Positions 8,588-17,619 are shown, counted from the stretch's first letter. The stretch: 38,427 nt of DNA from Methanobacterium sp. (GCA_015661405.1 JACWMK010000026.1:1-38427), one strand, 5' to 3'. The notes: generated by a model from the letters alone, not told the origin. Program-made: numbers and translations.

Positions 8588-9212
8588 AGAAATAATGGAT
8601 AAAGAATTTATATTTGCAGCACCAGATCAAAAAATTGATGATGTATCAATCAGGATGGAGGAAAAAAGAAAATTCACTTCTCCTGTAGTAGATAAAGATG
8701 ATAAGCTAGTGGGATGGATTACCTCGTTAGATGTAACCAGAGGACTCAGAGAACATAAAAAGAAAGTTAAAGATATTATGCATTCTAAGGAGAAAATTGT
8801 AACTGTTCATGAAAATGATCCTGCAAGATTAGCTGTTCTCGAAGCGTCTAAACATAAATTAGTGAGTATACCAGTACTAAATGAAAAAGAAGTAGTAGTT
8901 GGAGTAGTTAGAACCTTTGATATCGTGAAAACTCTATCACAACTGTACGAAATCAAAGTATATAAAATTTTCGAAGCGATGCATCATGAACTTAAGGGAG
9001 TAAGTTGGAATGAACTTATGGAAGCCGCATCCATTGTCACTAGGAGATACACTGGCGAGAGAATCACACCTGAAGAATATGAGCAAAGAATTAAAAATTC
9101 CACATTTGGTGAAGCAATATGGGCAACTGGCGGATTAGAAAAGTTTTTCGTAGGTTTTACAGCTATAGGGGAATTAGTAATTGCTAGGAAGGTTGCACGC
9201 GCCAGGAGATAG
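8577..9212 (+). CDS. CBS-pair protein with extra C-terminal domain, eha-linked
   Basis: 211 residues. Two CBS motifs occupy roughly residues 1-60 (VKEIMDKEFIFAAPDQKIDD) and 61-125 (VKDIMHSKEKIVTVHENDPA), each beginning with the usual V-K-[DE]-I-M. A C-terminal segment of about 80 residues (SWNELMEAASIVTRRYTGER onward) is not a CBS repeat and I do not recognise it. CBS pairs usually bind adenine nucleotides or SAM, so this may sense energy state for the locus. It overlaps the polyferredoxin gene by 11 bases and ends the run of + strand eha-linked genes. Confidence 0.82.
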   Translation: MKVKEIMDKEFIFAAPDQKIDDVSIRMEEKRKFTSPVVDKDDKLVGWITSLDVTRGLREHKKKVKDIMHSKEKIVTVHENDPARLAVLEASKHKLVSIPVLNEKEVVVGVVRTFDIVKTLSQLYEIKVYKIFEAMHHELKGVSWNELMEAASIVTRRYTGERITPEEYEQRIKNSTFGEAIWATGGLEKFFVGFTAIGELVIARKVARARR

Positions 9213-9586
9213 AATTTTTAATGATTATAATTTAAATTATATTCTATTCTAAATTTTTTGCTAATTTTATATATTTTTTAATTATAACAGAAACGTTTAT
9301 ACGTTTATTCTTTGAAGTACTAAGAATTTTAAAACTCTATAAAAAGGGATTTATTTAATTAAAAACCTTTTTTTATTTTTTTTAACTCTTATTGGGATAT
9401 TAGATCATATTTAAAGTTTTATAACCGTAACATATTTTAACAATAGTTATTTAATATTTACTATAACAAAATTAATGAATTTTTAATAAAATGAATTTAA
9501 ATAAATAATATTCCATATTTTTCAGCTAACGCTCAAATAAGCTTTTTTTTAATGAAGCTATAAAAAAAAATTTAGGAGATAAATAA
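9213..9586. other. AT-rich spacer after the eha locus
   Basis: 374 bases with no credible gene. It holds T-rich stretches that could end the eha-linked transcript, the short repeat ACGTTTATACGTTTAT at about 9294-9309, and an operator-like inverted repeat (9437-9450) before the PLP enzyme gene, listed separately. Confidence 0.5.
9437..9450. promoter_or_regulatory. TAAC-N4-GTTA operator-like site upstream of metB-like gene
   Basis: TTAACAATAGTTAT, arms TAAC and GTTA separated by four bases. It lies directly before an AT-rich TATA-like stretch (about 9450-9460), 137 bases upstream of the PLP enzyme start. Same pattern as the better sites elsewhere in the window; this is one of the weaker members. 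Confidence 0.4.
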
Positions 9587-10723
9587 ATGAAATTCGATAC
9601 AAAATCCGTACATGAAGGCAGGAAACCTGATCCCCTTACAGGAGCAATATCCACGCCAATATATCAAACTTCAACATTCGTATTCGAAGATTATGGAAAA
9701 CCAGGAGAACACGATTATTCCAGAACAAGCAACCCCACCAGAAGTGCACTAGGAGAAGCTATAGCAGGTTTAGAAGGTGGACACCAAGGATTTGCATTTT
9801 CAAGTGGCATGGCTGCAGTAACCACAGTAATACATCTCTTAAAAGCAGGAGATCATATCATATCATGTGATGATTTATATGGCGGATCACACCGACTTTT
9901 CTCGGAAATAATGACTAAATTTGGATTAGATTTTACTTTCATTAGGTTAGATGATGAAAAAAAAATTCAAGATGCAATAAAACCCAACACTAAACTAATC
10001 TGGATAGAAACCCCATCCAACCCATTATTAAACATCACTGATCTCGAAATGGTCTCAAAAATAGCCAAAGAAAATGAAATATTAACTACAGCAGACAACA
10101 CCTTCTCCAGCCCATACTTCTTAAGGCCCTTGGAATATGGTATTGATCTTGTAATGCATTCCACCACCAAATATTTAAATGGACATTCAGATGTTATTGG
10201 AGGTGCAGTGGTAACTTCAAATGAGGAACTTTCAGAAGAGATACAATTCCTCCTTAATGGAATGGGGACTAATGCATCACCTTTAGACTCCTGGTTAGTC
10301 TTAAGAGGTATTAAGACTCTACCTCTAAGGATGAATAAACATGCTGAAAATGCCATGAAAATCGCCCAATATTTAACTGATCAACCCCAAGTTAAAGAGG
10401 TTTTCTACCCGGGATTACCTTCACATAAAGGCCATGAAATAGCCAAAAAACAAATGGATGGTTACGGCGGGGTAATATCAATCAAAATAGATTCAGATAT
10501 AAAAAGCTTTCTTAAAGGACTTAAAATTTTCCAATTGGCAGAATCATTAGGAGGTGCAGATTCCTTGATTGAACATGCTGCTACAATGAGTCACGCTGCC
10601 ATGAATGAGGAAGCGCGTAAGAAGTCGGGTATCACTGATGATCTCATAAGACTGTCTATTGGATTAGAAGATTCAGATGATTTAATAAATGATCTAGAAA
10701 AAGGCTTTCAGAATTCAAAATAA
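9587..10723 (+). CDS. Cys/Met-metabolism PLP enzyme (cystathionine gamma-synthase/lyase type)
   Basis: 378 residues, fold-type I PLP enzyme of the trans-sulfuration family. Landmarks are SRTSNPTRSALGEAIA, the tyrosine/glycine phosphate-site segment CDDLYGGSHR, and the Schiff-base lysine K195 in HSTTKYLNGHSDVIGG. The C-terminus AMNEEARKKSGITDDLIRLS is typical of the family. Members act as cystathionine gamma-synthase, gamma-lyase or O-acetylhomoserine sulfhydrylase, and sequence reading alone does not separate them. A second relative (metY, 438 residues) lies further on, so this shorter one more likely handles cystathionine or cysteine. GGAGAT precedes the ATG. Single gene, flanked by spacers. 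Confidence 0.88.
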   Translation: MKFDTKSVHEGRKPDPLTGAISTPIYQTSTFVFEDYGKPGEHDYSRTSNPTRSALGEAIAGLEGGHQGFAFSSGMAAVTTVIHLLKAGDHIISCDDLYGGSHRLFSEIMTKFGLDFTFIRLDDEKKIQDAIKPNTKLIWIETPSNPLLNITDLEMVSKIAKENEILTTADNTFSSPYFLRPLEYGIDLVMHSTTKYLNGHSDVIGGAVVTSNEELSEEIQFLLNGMGTNASPLDSWLVLRGIKTLPLRMNKHAENAMKIAQYLTDQPQVKEVFYPGLPSHKGHEIAKKQMDGYGGVISIKIDSDIKSFLKGLKIFQLAESLGGADSLIEHAATMSHAAMNEEARKKSGITDDLIRLSIGLEDSDDLINDLEKGFQNSK

Positions 10724-10925
10724 ATTTTCCTAATAAGAAAAGAATTTAGAGTAATAATTTTTTTTTTTAATGAGAAAAAATTATTAAATATTTTTAAAAA
10801 TTCAGGTTAATTTAATAATTTAATCATTGTATCGGAATAACTCCATTTTCTTTTAAATATTAAAATTCATTAAAAAATTTCTTTTAGATATTAAGAATAT
10901 GAATTATGAGTATGTTAAATTCTCT

Positions 10926-11021
10926 AAACATTTATATATAATAGGAACTCAACTCAATAGTCCTAAGAATATTCTTAGGCACATATACCCTCCAAACATT
11001 TATATATAATTGGAACTCAAC
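10926..11021 (+). repeat. Tandem pair of TATA-containing 28-base direct repeats
   Basis: Copies at 10926-10953 and 10994-11021, offset 68 bases, one mismatch (..ATAGG.. versus ..ATTGG..). Each begins AAACATTTATATATAAT and ends GGAACTCAAC, so each contains a strong archaeal TATA box pointing towards thiI. A duplicated promoter is the simplest reading. Confidence 0.6.
10962..10979. promoter_or_regulatory. Perfect 18-base palindrome between the two thiI promoter repeats
   Basis: CCTAAGAATATTCTTAGG is its own reverse complement. It sits about 25 bases past the first TATA repeat, near the expected transcription start, so it could be an operator. A related half (CTTAAGAATA) follows the second repeat at 11022-11031. 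Confidence 0.5.
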
Positions 11022-11030
11022 CTTAAGAAT

Positions 11031-11044
11031 ATAACTATCGTTAA
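11031..11044. promoter_or_regulatory. TAAC-N4-GTTA site downstream of second thiI promoter repeat
   Basis: ATAACTATCGTTAA. It lies about 30 bases after the second TATA repeat, near or just past the expected start, about 207 bases before thiI. Confidence 0.45.
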
Positions 11045-11250
11045 CTAATGTTTATGTACACTTATTCATCTTCTATCCCATTATTAAATACTCTAAATTA
11101 ATTTTCTAGAATATTTTTTATTTGGAAAATTTAATAGATTAAAGATCTAAGTTTAATAAATGCATATAAAAATAATTAAAAATTTAATAAATAATCAACC
11201 AACTTACTTAAATAATTAGAATTTTCCAACTCACGGAAGTATGATAAAAA

Positions 11251-12444
11251 ATGAGTGAAATAGTGGCCAACAGGCCTATAATAGTAAGATATGGAGAAAT
11301 TGGAATTAAAAGCCCTAAAGTTAGGCGTAGATTTGAAAGAAGACTAATATCCAATATTAAAGTACTCATAGACTGTAAAATAGAATTAACACAGGGCAGA
11401 ATATTCTTATATCCCCATGATTATGAACAAGCTTTAAAATCATTAAAAAAAATTTTTGGAGTAGTTTCATTCAGTCCCACCATATCCACCAAAACAGATC
11501 ATAATTCCATAAAGATTACTCTAACAAGTTATATTAAAGAATTAATTGAACAGAATATATTCTCCCCAAATAACAGTTTCGCTATTAGATGCCGAAGAGT
11601 AGGCGAACATGAATTCACCAGCCAAGAAATGGCCGCTTATTGTGGTGCAGTAGTAGTAGAAGAAACCAATGCACAAGTCAATCTTTCAAACCCCGACTTC
11701 AAGATTTACGTGGAAGTCCGAGATGAAAAAACCTACTTTTATCATAAGAAAATCCCTGGATTAGGTGGCTTACCTATAGGAACACAAGGAAGAGTAGTGT
11801 CTTTAGTTTCAGCTGGTATAGACTCACCAGTAGCAACTTTCCAAATGATGAAAAGAGGATGCGATGTAACCATCTTACACTTTAACACTGATCCATACAC
11901 TAAATGCTCAGGTGAATGTAAAATAATAAAACTTGTTGAAAAAATTAAAGAGTATTCATCAGGCTCTAAATTAAGATTTTATACTGTCAGATACGGAGAT
12001 TTTCTAAGTAAATGTATAGAAGAAGCACCTTCCAGAATGACATGTGTACTCTGTAAAAGTGGAATGTATCAGATAGCTGAAAAATTAGCAATAAAAGAAA
12101 AAGCACTAGCCATAGTAGATGGCAGTAGTTTAGGTCAAGTAGCATCTCAAACTTTACCAAACATTCTAGCCACCCGACACTCAACCACTTTACCCATTCT
12201 AAGCCCATTGATAGGATTAGATAAAGTAGAGATCCAGAAAATTGCAGAGAAAATTGGAACCTTTGAAATATCTATTTTACCAGAGAGTGACTGCTCCGCC
12301 GCACCTAAACATCCAGAAACTAACGCAGTTCTGGAAAACGTACTTCAAGTTCAAGAGGATATCAATATGAGTCAAGAATTAGAGAATATTTTATCCACAC
12401 TGAATAAAATCTCCTTAAAAAATTATTTAAAAGAGGCTGATTAA
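11251..12444 (+). CDS. thiI: ThiI, tRNA 4-thiouridine synthase / sulfurtransferase
   Basis: 397 residues. An N-terminal ferredoxin-like and THUMP RNA-binding region (about 1-165) is followed by a PP-loop ATPase domain with SAGIDSPVA (about 187-195). There is no rhodanese domain. A C-x2-C pair (TCVLCKS, C265 and C268) and a later cysteine (SDCSAAPKHPE, C348) are present. In the methanococcal enzyme, cysteines of this type hold an Fe-S cluster needed for thiolation, so the same mechanism with sulfide as donor is likely. The enzyme makes s4U8 in tRNA and may contribute to thiamine. It starts at ATG after a 527-base regulatory spacer and is followed 104 bases later by thi4. Confidence 0.92.
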   Translation: MSEIVANRPIIVRYGEIGIKSPKVRRRFERRLISNIKVLIDCKIELTQGRIFLYPHDYEQALKSLKKIFGVVSFSPTISTKTDHNSIKITLTSYIKELIEQNIFSPNNSFAIRCRRVGEHEFTSQEMAAYCGAVVVEETNAQVNLSNPDFKIYVEVRDEKTYFYHKKIPGLGGLPIGTQGRVVSLVSAGIDSPVATFQMMKRGCDVTILHFNTDPYTKCSGECKIIKLVEKIKEYSSGSKLRFYTVRYGDFLSKCIEEAPSRMTCVLCKSGMYQIAEKLAIKEKALAIVDGSSLGQVASQTLPNILATRHSTTLPILSPLIGLDKVEIQKIAEKIGTFEISILPESDCSAAPKHPETNAVLENVLQVQEDINMSQELENILSTLNKISLKNYLKEAD

Positions 12445-12548
12445 ATATCCCGATTCATAAAATAAAATATTATATATTCCTTAAATATCTTAATATAATT
12501 ATAGATTAATTATACTGAATTAACTAAAAAAAGAGGAGAGGATAAATA

Positions 12549-13376
12549 ATGGAAATATTTTCCAAAGTATCTGAAAAAGATGTAACAAAAGCCATAGTTT
12601 CAGAATTTGCTGATGAATTCATAGATTACATAGAAAGTGATGTGATAATAGTCGGAGCAGGTCCAAGCGGACTTATCGCAGCAAAAAGACTCGCAGAAAA
12701 AGGTGTAAAAACATTATTAATCGAAAGCAACAACTATCTAGGTGGTGGCTTCTGGATAGGTGGATATTTAATGAATAAATTAACCGTAAGGGAACCTGGA
12801 CAGAAAATATTAGATGAAATTGGTGTCCCTTACAAAAAATTTAAAGAAGGACTCTACGTTGCTGACGGGCCACATGCATGCTCAAAACTAATAGCTAGTG
12901 CCTGTGATGCTGGAGTAAAAGTCATAAACATGACTAAGTTTGACGATGTAGTGATGAGAGAAGGTAAAGTAGGTGGAATAGTTATGAACTGGACACCAGT
13001 ATCTGCATTGCCAAGAGCAATTACCTGTGTCGATCCAGTAGCTATTGAATCAAAAATAGTGATAGATGCAACAGGCCATGATGCAGTAGTTGTAAATTCA
13101 CTGGAAAAAAGAGGACTTGTAGATATCGCAGGCTTCCAAGGCATGTGGGTTGAGAAATCAGAGGATGCTGTAGTAGAAAATACTCAAGAAGTTTATCCTG
13201 GAGTCATAGTCACTGGAATGGCCGTAGCCACCACATACGGTAACCCTAGAATGGGACCCACCTTTGGCGGAATGCTGTTATCTGGAGAAAAAGCTGCAGA
13301 AATAGTTTTGAATAAATTAAAATCTGACATAAGTATTAAAAATTCAGAAGCAGCCAAAATTAATGGTTCAAAATAA
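12549..13376 (+). CDS. thi4: Thi4-family thiazole synthase
   Basis: 275 residues. The nucleotide-binding Rossmann motif VGAGPSGLIAAKRLAEKG lies at about 35-52 and the C-terminal glycine-rich segment is YGNPRMGPTFGGMLLSGEKA. Thi4 makes the thiazole half of thiamine from NAD and glycine, with sulfide (non-suicidal archaeal type) or its own cysteine (yeast type). The residue before the conserved V/M-D-P is cysteine here (C160 in TCVDPVAIE), where well-studied methanogen enzymes are reported to have histidine; see findings. AGGAGAGG precedes the ATG. The MOSC gene follows after 24 bases, probably the same transcript. Confidence 0.9.
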   Translation: MEIFSKVSEKDVTKAIVSEFADEFIDYIESDVIIVGAGPSGLIAAKRLAEKGVKTLLIESNNYLGGGFWIGGYLMNKLTVREPGQKILDEIGVPYKKFKEGLYVADGPHACSKLIASACDAGVKVINMTKFDDVVMREGKVGGIVMNWTPVSALPRAITCVDPVAIESKIVIDATGHDAVVVNSLEKRGLVDIAGFQGMWVEKSEDAVVENTQEVYPGVIVTGMAVATTYGNPRMGPTFGGMLLSGEKAAEIVLNKLKSDISIKNSEAAKINGSK

Positions 13377-13400
13377 AAAAAATGGAGTTAATATTCTTTG

Positions 13401-13844
13401 ATGAATCCACCTAAAGTAATAGCTGTATGCACTAGCAAAGAAAAACACACTAAGAAGAAGGATATTGGAAAATGTGTTTTAAGAGAAAACTATGGGATAA
13501 TAGGGGATGCTCATGGTGATAGTGATACGCATCGACAAATAAGTCTATTAGCAATTGAGAGTATTGAAAAAATGCGTGAACTTTCTTTAAACGTGCATCC
13601 GGGGGATTTTGCTGAAAACATCACCACAGAGGGCATTGATCTCGTATCTCTCCCTTTAGAAACTAGGATAGCAATTGGTGATACAATACTGCAGGTGACA
13701 CAAATTGGTAAGGTATGCCATAATCCCTGTGCAATTGGACAACAAGTAGGTGATTGCATAATGCCTCGTGAGGGTATATTTGCCCGAGTTATAACTGGTG
13801 GAGAAATTAAAATCGGAGATGAAATAAAGTTTATTAAAGATTAA
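13401..13844 (+). CDS. MOSC-domain protein
   Basis: 147 residues, essentially a stand-alone MOSC domain. It has a conserved histidine/aspartate segment (GIIGDAHGDSDTHRQISLL) and the sulfur-carrying cysteine region KVCHNPCAIGQQ, ending in GGEIKIGDEI. MOSC domains bind or transfer sulfur or molybdenum cofactor. In methanogens they are often near molybdopterin or thiamine genes, but none of the former is seen here. I chose ATG 13401 over the adjacent TTG 13398; GGAG lies at 13384-13387. Placement right after thi4 suggests co-transcription, but a role in thiamine synthesis is not demonstrated. Confidence 0.85.
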   Translation: MNPPKVIAVCTSKEKHTKKKDIGKCVLRENYGIIGDAHGDSDTHRQISLLAIESIEKMRELSLNVHPGDFAENITTEGIDLVSLPLETRIAIGDTILQVTQIGKVCHNPCAIGQQVGDCIMPREGIFARVITGGEIKIGDEIKFIKD

Positions 13845-14070
13845 ACCTAAAAATATTTTTTTATTTTTATGGTTTAATCCTAAAATTTGAATTATTTCAT
13901 TTTTTTTTATCTATATTTTAAATTTAAGATTATATTTTTTTTATTTTAAATTAAAATCGAATTATATTATATTAAAAAAATTAATTAGATAAAATGAACC
14001 AAATTATAGAAATAGAGTGCATAGAACATAGAAATGGAAATATAAAGTTCATTCACGGAGATAGATTAAA

Positions 14071-14952
14071 ATGTTACATGGAACTGAAGTTTTAAAGAAA
14101 GGATTTGCAAAGATGACTAAAGGTGGAGTAATAATGGATGTCGTAAATGCTGAACAAGCTGTAATCGCTGAAGAATCCGGTGCAGTATCAGTGATGGCGC
14201 TTGAAAAAGTACCTGCAGATATTAGAGCAGCTGGTGGAGTGGCTAGAATGGCTGATCCCGCCAAAGTTACGGAGATAATAGAAGCAGTATCCATACCTGT
14301 CATGGCTAAAGTTAGAATAGGCCATTTTGTGGAGGCTCAAGTTTTAGAGACATTAGGAGTGGATATGATCGATGAAAGTGAGGTTTTAACCCCTGCCGAT
14401 GAAAATTATCATATTGATAAAAAAAGATTCACCATTCCTTTTGTATGCGGTGCCCGGAATTTAGGAGAAGCTTTACGTAGAATGGATGAAGGTGCAGCTA
14501 TGATCAGAACCAAAGGAGAAGCTGGAACAGGTAACATAGTTGAGGCAGTTAGACATATGAGAATGATTATGGGTGGTATAAGAGAACTCCGCAATAAGGA
14601 TGAAGAAGAATTATGGGGTGTAGCCAGAGAAATAGAATCTCCACTTGAATTAGTAAGAGAAACAGCTAAACTTGGAAAACTACCAGTAGTGAACTTCGCT
14701 GCTGGAGGAGTAGCCACCCCTGCAGATGCTGCACTTATGATGCAGTTAGGAGCAGATGGAGTGTTCGTTGGAAGTGGAATATTCAAATCAGAATATCCAG
14801 AGTTAGTAGCTAAAGCCATAGTTGAAGCCACACATCATTACAACGAAGCAGAAATAATTGCTGAAGTCAGCCGTGATTTAGGAAAAGCAATGCCTGGACT
14901 AGAAATAAGTGAAATACCTGAAAATGAAAAACTACAAACCAGAGGTTGGTAG
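14071..14952 (+). CDS. pdxS: PdxS, pyridoxal 5'-phosphate synthase lyase subunit
   Basis: 293 residues, (beta/alpha)8 barrel. It makes PLP from ribose 5-phosphate, glyceraldehyde 3-phosphate and ammonia supplied by PdxT. The conserved aspartate IMDVVNAEQA (D23), Schiff-base lysine MAKVRIGHFVEAQ (K80) and the phosphate-binding glycine motifs GEAGTGN and FAAGGVATP are all present. The sequence is highly conserved and full length. PdxT is not in the window. GGAGAT precedes the ATG. The local demand for PLP is obvious: at least three intact PLP enzymes lie nearby (metB-like, nifS, metY). Confidence 0.96.
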   Translation: MLHGTEVLKKGFAKMTKGGVIMDVVNAEQAVIAEESGAVSVMALEKVPADIRAAGGVARMADPAKVTEIIEAVSIPVMAKVRIGHFVEAQVLETLGVDMIDESEVLTPADENYHIDKKRFTIPFVCGARNLGEALRRMDEGAAMIRTKGEAGTGNIVEAVRHMRMIMGGIRELRNKDEEELWGVAREIESPLELVRETAKLGKLPVVNFAAGGVATPADAALMMQLGADGVFVGSGIFKSEYPELVAKAIVEATHHYNEAEIIAEVSRDLGKAMPGLEISEIPENEKLQTRGW

Positions 14953-15168
14953 CAGAAAATAAATTAAGGTAAATTCATGAAGATTTCTTTTTTCTAATTT
15001 TTTTTTAATTAATTATTTTTTAAATCAATTGTTTGGATTTAAATAATAAATATAATGGATCAAATATAGTTCATTTGAAATTATATTAAAATTATTATTT
15101 AAAGAAATATATAATTGTTTTCTAGTTACAAATTTCATTTGATTTAAAGCTTCTACAGTGGTGAAAGT

Positions 15169-15819
15169 ATGTTAAGGAATCTTCTGATAGATAAGGATTT
15201 ATTTGAGAATATTCAAAAAAAAATTTTAGAAGCTGAAGATTGGAATGATAATGCTAAATTAGAAACTAATATCCTTGAGAGAAATGTTTTGAAACTTTTA
15301 AGAAAGAAAAGATCTTTGAAAAAATATAAAAAAATTGGTGTTAATCGTAATGATCTTAAGGAATTAATAGAGTTAGCTGAAATAACTAATTTAGAACTTT
15401 TTCAAGGTCCTTCAAATTCCGAATTAGCATCATTACATCCAGAGTGGTGTAATCATTGTGGCATATGCTGCAGTGAATCATCACCAATATTCATTCATAA
15501 AGATGAATTAAATCTATTAATTATGTTCAATCCAAGACTAGATACAGAAATTATAGCTAATGAATATTATCCAGAACATTTCAGGTTCAAAGAGGATAAA
15601 CCATGCAAATTCCATAATGATGAAACAAAAAGATGTAAAATATATGATAGTAGACCACAAGTGTGCAGACATTATCCTCTCATGATGATTGGAAATGAAG
15701 ATAGAGCTCGTAATATTATTAATCTACGTTATAACTGTAATTATGCCACAAGACTAATTTTAGAGAAGTCAATAATATTATTCGATGAAGCAGTAAAACG
15801 ATTGGATAAAAAAAAATAA
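15169..15819 (+). CDS. YkgJ-type cysteine-cluster protein
   Basis: 216 residues. The N-terminal 85 residues are charged and helical (possible coiled coil). The rest carries the YkgJ/FliB-type cysteine pattern: WCNHCGICCSES, PCKFHNDETKRCKIYDSRPQ and VCRHYPL, about eight cysteines that probably bind zinc or an Fe-S cluster. Family members are poorly characterised. GGTGAAAGT precedes the ATG. The gene stands alone and is convergent with iscU-nifS, so it may be involved in metal or sulfur handling, but that is context only. Confidence 0.8.
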   Translation: MLRNLLIDKDLFENIQKKILEAEDWNDNAKLETNILERNVLKLLRKKRSLKKYKKIGVNRNDLKELIELAEITNLELFQGPSNSELASLHPEWCNHCGICCSESSPIFIHKDELNLLIMFNPRLDTEIIANEYYPEHFRFKEDKPCKFHNDETKRCKIYDSRPQVCRHYPLMMIGNEDRARNIINLRYNCNYATRLILEKSIILFDEAVKRLDKKK

Positions 15820-15900
15820 AATAATTTGTAAATGATAAAAAAATATCATTTTCAAAAAAATAAAAAAATTGATAAAAATTTTAGTATTCAAATTTTTATT

Positions 15901-16278
15901 TTAATCTTTCTCTGCTAATTTCTTCTTATAATTATCAATAGCAGCTTTCAATGCATCTGCAGCTAAATTAGAGCAATGCATCTTAACTGGAGGTAAACCT
16001 TCCAATTCATCCGCTACATCATTTCTGCTGATTTTCAAAGCTTCTTCAATGGTTTTACCCATAGCCATCTCCGTCACCATACTACTAGTTGCAATTGCAG
16101 CTCCGCAACCAAAAGTTTTAAATTTTATATCTTCAATGATGTTATCCTTAACTTTAATATAAATAGTCATAAGATCTCCACAAACAGGGTTTCCAACAGT
16201 ACCCACACCATCTGCATCTTCTATTACACCCACATTCCGGGGATTTGAAAAATGTTCCATTACTTTTTCGCTGTACAT
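15901..16278 (-). CDS. iscU: IscU/NifU-N type Fe-S scaffold
   Basis: 125 residues starting MYSEKVMEHF. All three cluster-ligand cysteines are present (NPVCGDLMT with the adjacent Asp, FGCGAAIA, MHCSNLAADAL), so it should assemble [2Fe-2S]/[4Fe-4S] clusters using sulfur from the partner NifS. I prefer the start at 16278, 5 bases after the nifS stop with AAGGTTTGAT before it. A longer reading from 16305 would overlap nifS by 22 bases and add nine residues unlike the family. It is the second gene of a two-gene nifS-iscU operon. Confidence 0.94.
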   Translation of the reverse strand: MYSEKVMEHFSNPRNVGVIEDADGVGTVGNPVCGDLMTIYIKVKDNIIEDIKFKTFGCGAAIATSSMVTEMAMGKTIEEALKISRNDVADELEGLPPVKMHCSNLAADALKAAIDNYKKKLAEKD

Positions 16279-16283
16279 GTTTA

Positions 16284-17447
16284 TCAAACCTTTGCCTGAC
16301 ACCATAAAGGAGACATTTTCCTTAAAGTGTCAACTGCATTTTTAATTGATTCTATAACATAATCTATATCTTCCACTTTATTTTCTTTTCCTAATGTTAA
16401 CCTTAATGATCCATGTGCCTGTACTTCCTTAAGTCCCAATGCCATTAACACATGAGATGCTTCTAATTTCTTAGAAGAGCAAGCAGAACCAGTAGAGGAA
16501 GCTATATTCTTAGAGTCAAGATGTAAAACTAATGATTCCCCTTCAATACCAGTGAATCTAAAATTAATGTTATTAGGCAGTCTCTTGGTGGGATGTCCAT
16601 TAAGATAAGATTCATCAATCTCAGAAAGCACCCTCTTAATTAATTCATCCCGCATACTAGTTAAATATTGAGCTTCTTCCTCAAGATTATTCTCAGAAAT
16701 TTCACAAGCTTTACCTAAACCTACAATACCAGCCACGTTTTCTGTACCGGGCCGAATACCCTTCTCATGTCCACCACCATGAATTATAGGCTCTACTCTA
16801 ACACCTTTTTTAATATACAAAGCTCCAACACCTTTAGGTCCATAGAGTTTATGAGCGGATAATGATAACATATCCACATTAAGCTCTTCAACATTCACTG
16901 GTATTTTACCCACGCTTTGCACGGCATCCGCGTGGAAGTAAATTTTATTTTCACGGGCAATTTCACCAATTTCACTTATTGGTTGAATAGTACCAATTTC
17001 ATTATTAGCATGCATAACCGTAATTAAAATAGTTTTATCAGTGATAGCATCTTCCAGATCAGATGAATTAACAATACCATCCTTTTCTACAGGTAAATAA
17101 GTAACTTCAAATCCGTTTTTCTCTAAATATTTACAAGTTTCATCAACCGCTGGATGCTCAATATTACTGGTGATTATATGATTACCCCTTCTTTTGAATC
17201 TATAAGCAGTGCCTTTAATTGCAATGTTATCAGATTCAGTACCTCCACTGGTAAATATAATTTCATCAGTATTTGCACCTATTATGGATGCAACTTTTTC
17301 TCTACTCGATTCCATAGCTCTTCTAGCTTCTCTACCTAGAGAATATAGTGTAGAGGCGTTTCCATAGGATTCCACGAAGTAGGGTTTCATAGCATTAAAT
17401 ACTTCTATATCTACGGGTGATGTTGCCGAATGATCCATATAAATCAT
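16284..17447 (-). CDS. nifS: Cysteine desulfurase (NifS/IscS), active-site complete
   Basis: 387 residues, fold-type I PLP enzyme that moves sulfur from cysteine to IscU. PLP contacts are intact: GGTESDN, stacking histidine H98 (NIEHPAV), Schiff-base lysine K200 (LSAHKLYGPKG), and the mobile-loop catalytic cysteine C323 (STGSACSSKKLEASH). GAGGTA lies upstream of the ATG. It is 5 bases from iscU, a standard minimal ISC module. This intact enzyme is the useful comparison for the altered homologue at 25047-26204, which lacks the lysine. Confidence 0.95.
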   Translation of the reverse strand: MIYMDHSATSPVDIEVFNAMKPYFVESYGNASTLYSLGREARRAMESSREKVASIIGANTDEIIFTSGGTESDNIAIKGTAYRFKRRGNHIITSNIEHPAVDETCKYLEKNGFEVTYLPVEKDGIVNSSDLEDAITDKTILITVMHANNEIGTIQPISEIGEIARENKIYFHADAVQSVGKIPVNVEELNVDMLSLSAHKLYGPKGVGALYIKKGVRVEPIIHGGGHEKGIRPGTENVAGIVGLGKACEISENNLEEEAQYLTSMRDELIKRVLSEIDESYLNGHPTKRLPNNINFRFTGIEGESLVLHLDSKNIASSTGSACSSKKLEASHVLMALGLKEVQAHGSLRLTLGKENKVEDIDYVIESIKNAVDTLRKMSPLWCQAKV

Positions 17448-17619
17448 ATTTTTTTTACCTCACATTATGTTTTTGTGAATTCATAAAGATAAATTTTAAC
17501 ACTTGTTAAGATACACTTTTCATCTATAAAAATTTTAAGAAAAATAAAGAAATGAATATGATATAAAAATAAAAATTTATTATACCTCAAATAGAATATT
17601 CATTTAAATAAAAATTCCA

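Larger units (their letters stand above)
10724..11250. other. 527-base spacer with repeated promoter-like units upstream of thiI
   Basis: No credible gene. The spacer carries two copies of a 28-base TATA-containing repeat, a perfect 18-base palindrome between them, and a TAAC-N4-GTTA site, all listed separately. TAAGAATAT also occurs three times (about 10892, 10964 and 11024). Confidence 0.55.

Noticed and set aside
10926..11021. Possible CRISPR repeat pair
   Set aside because: Only two copies with a TATA box inside, a palindrome in the spacer and no cas genes; a duplicated promoter explains it.
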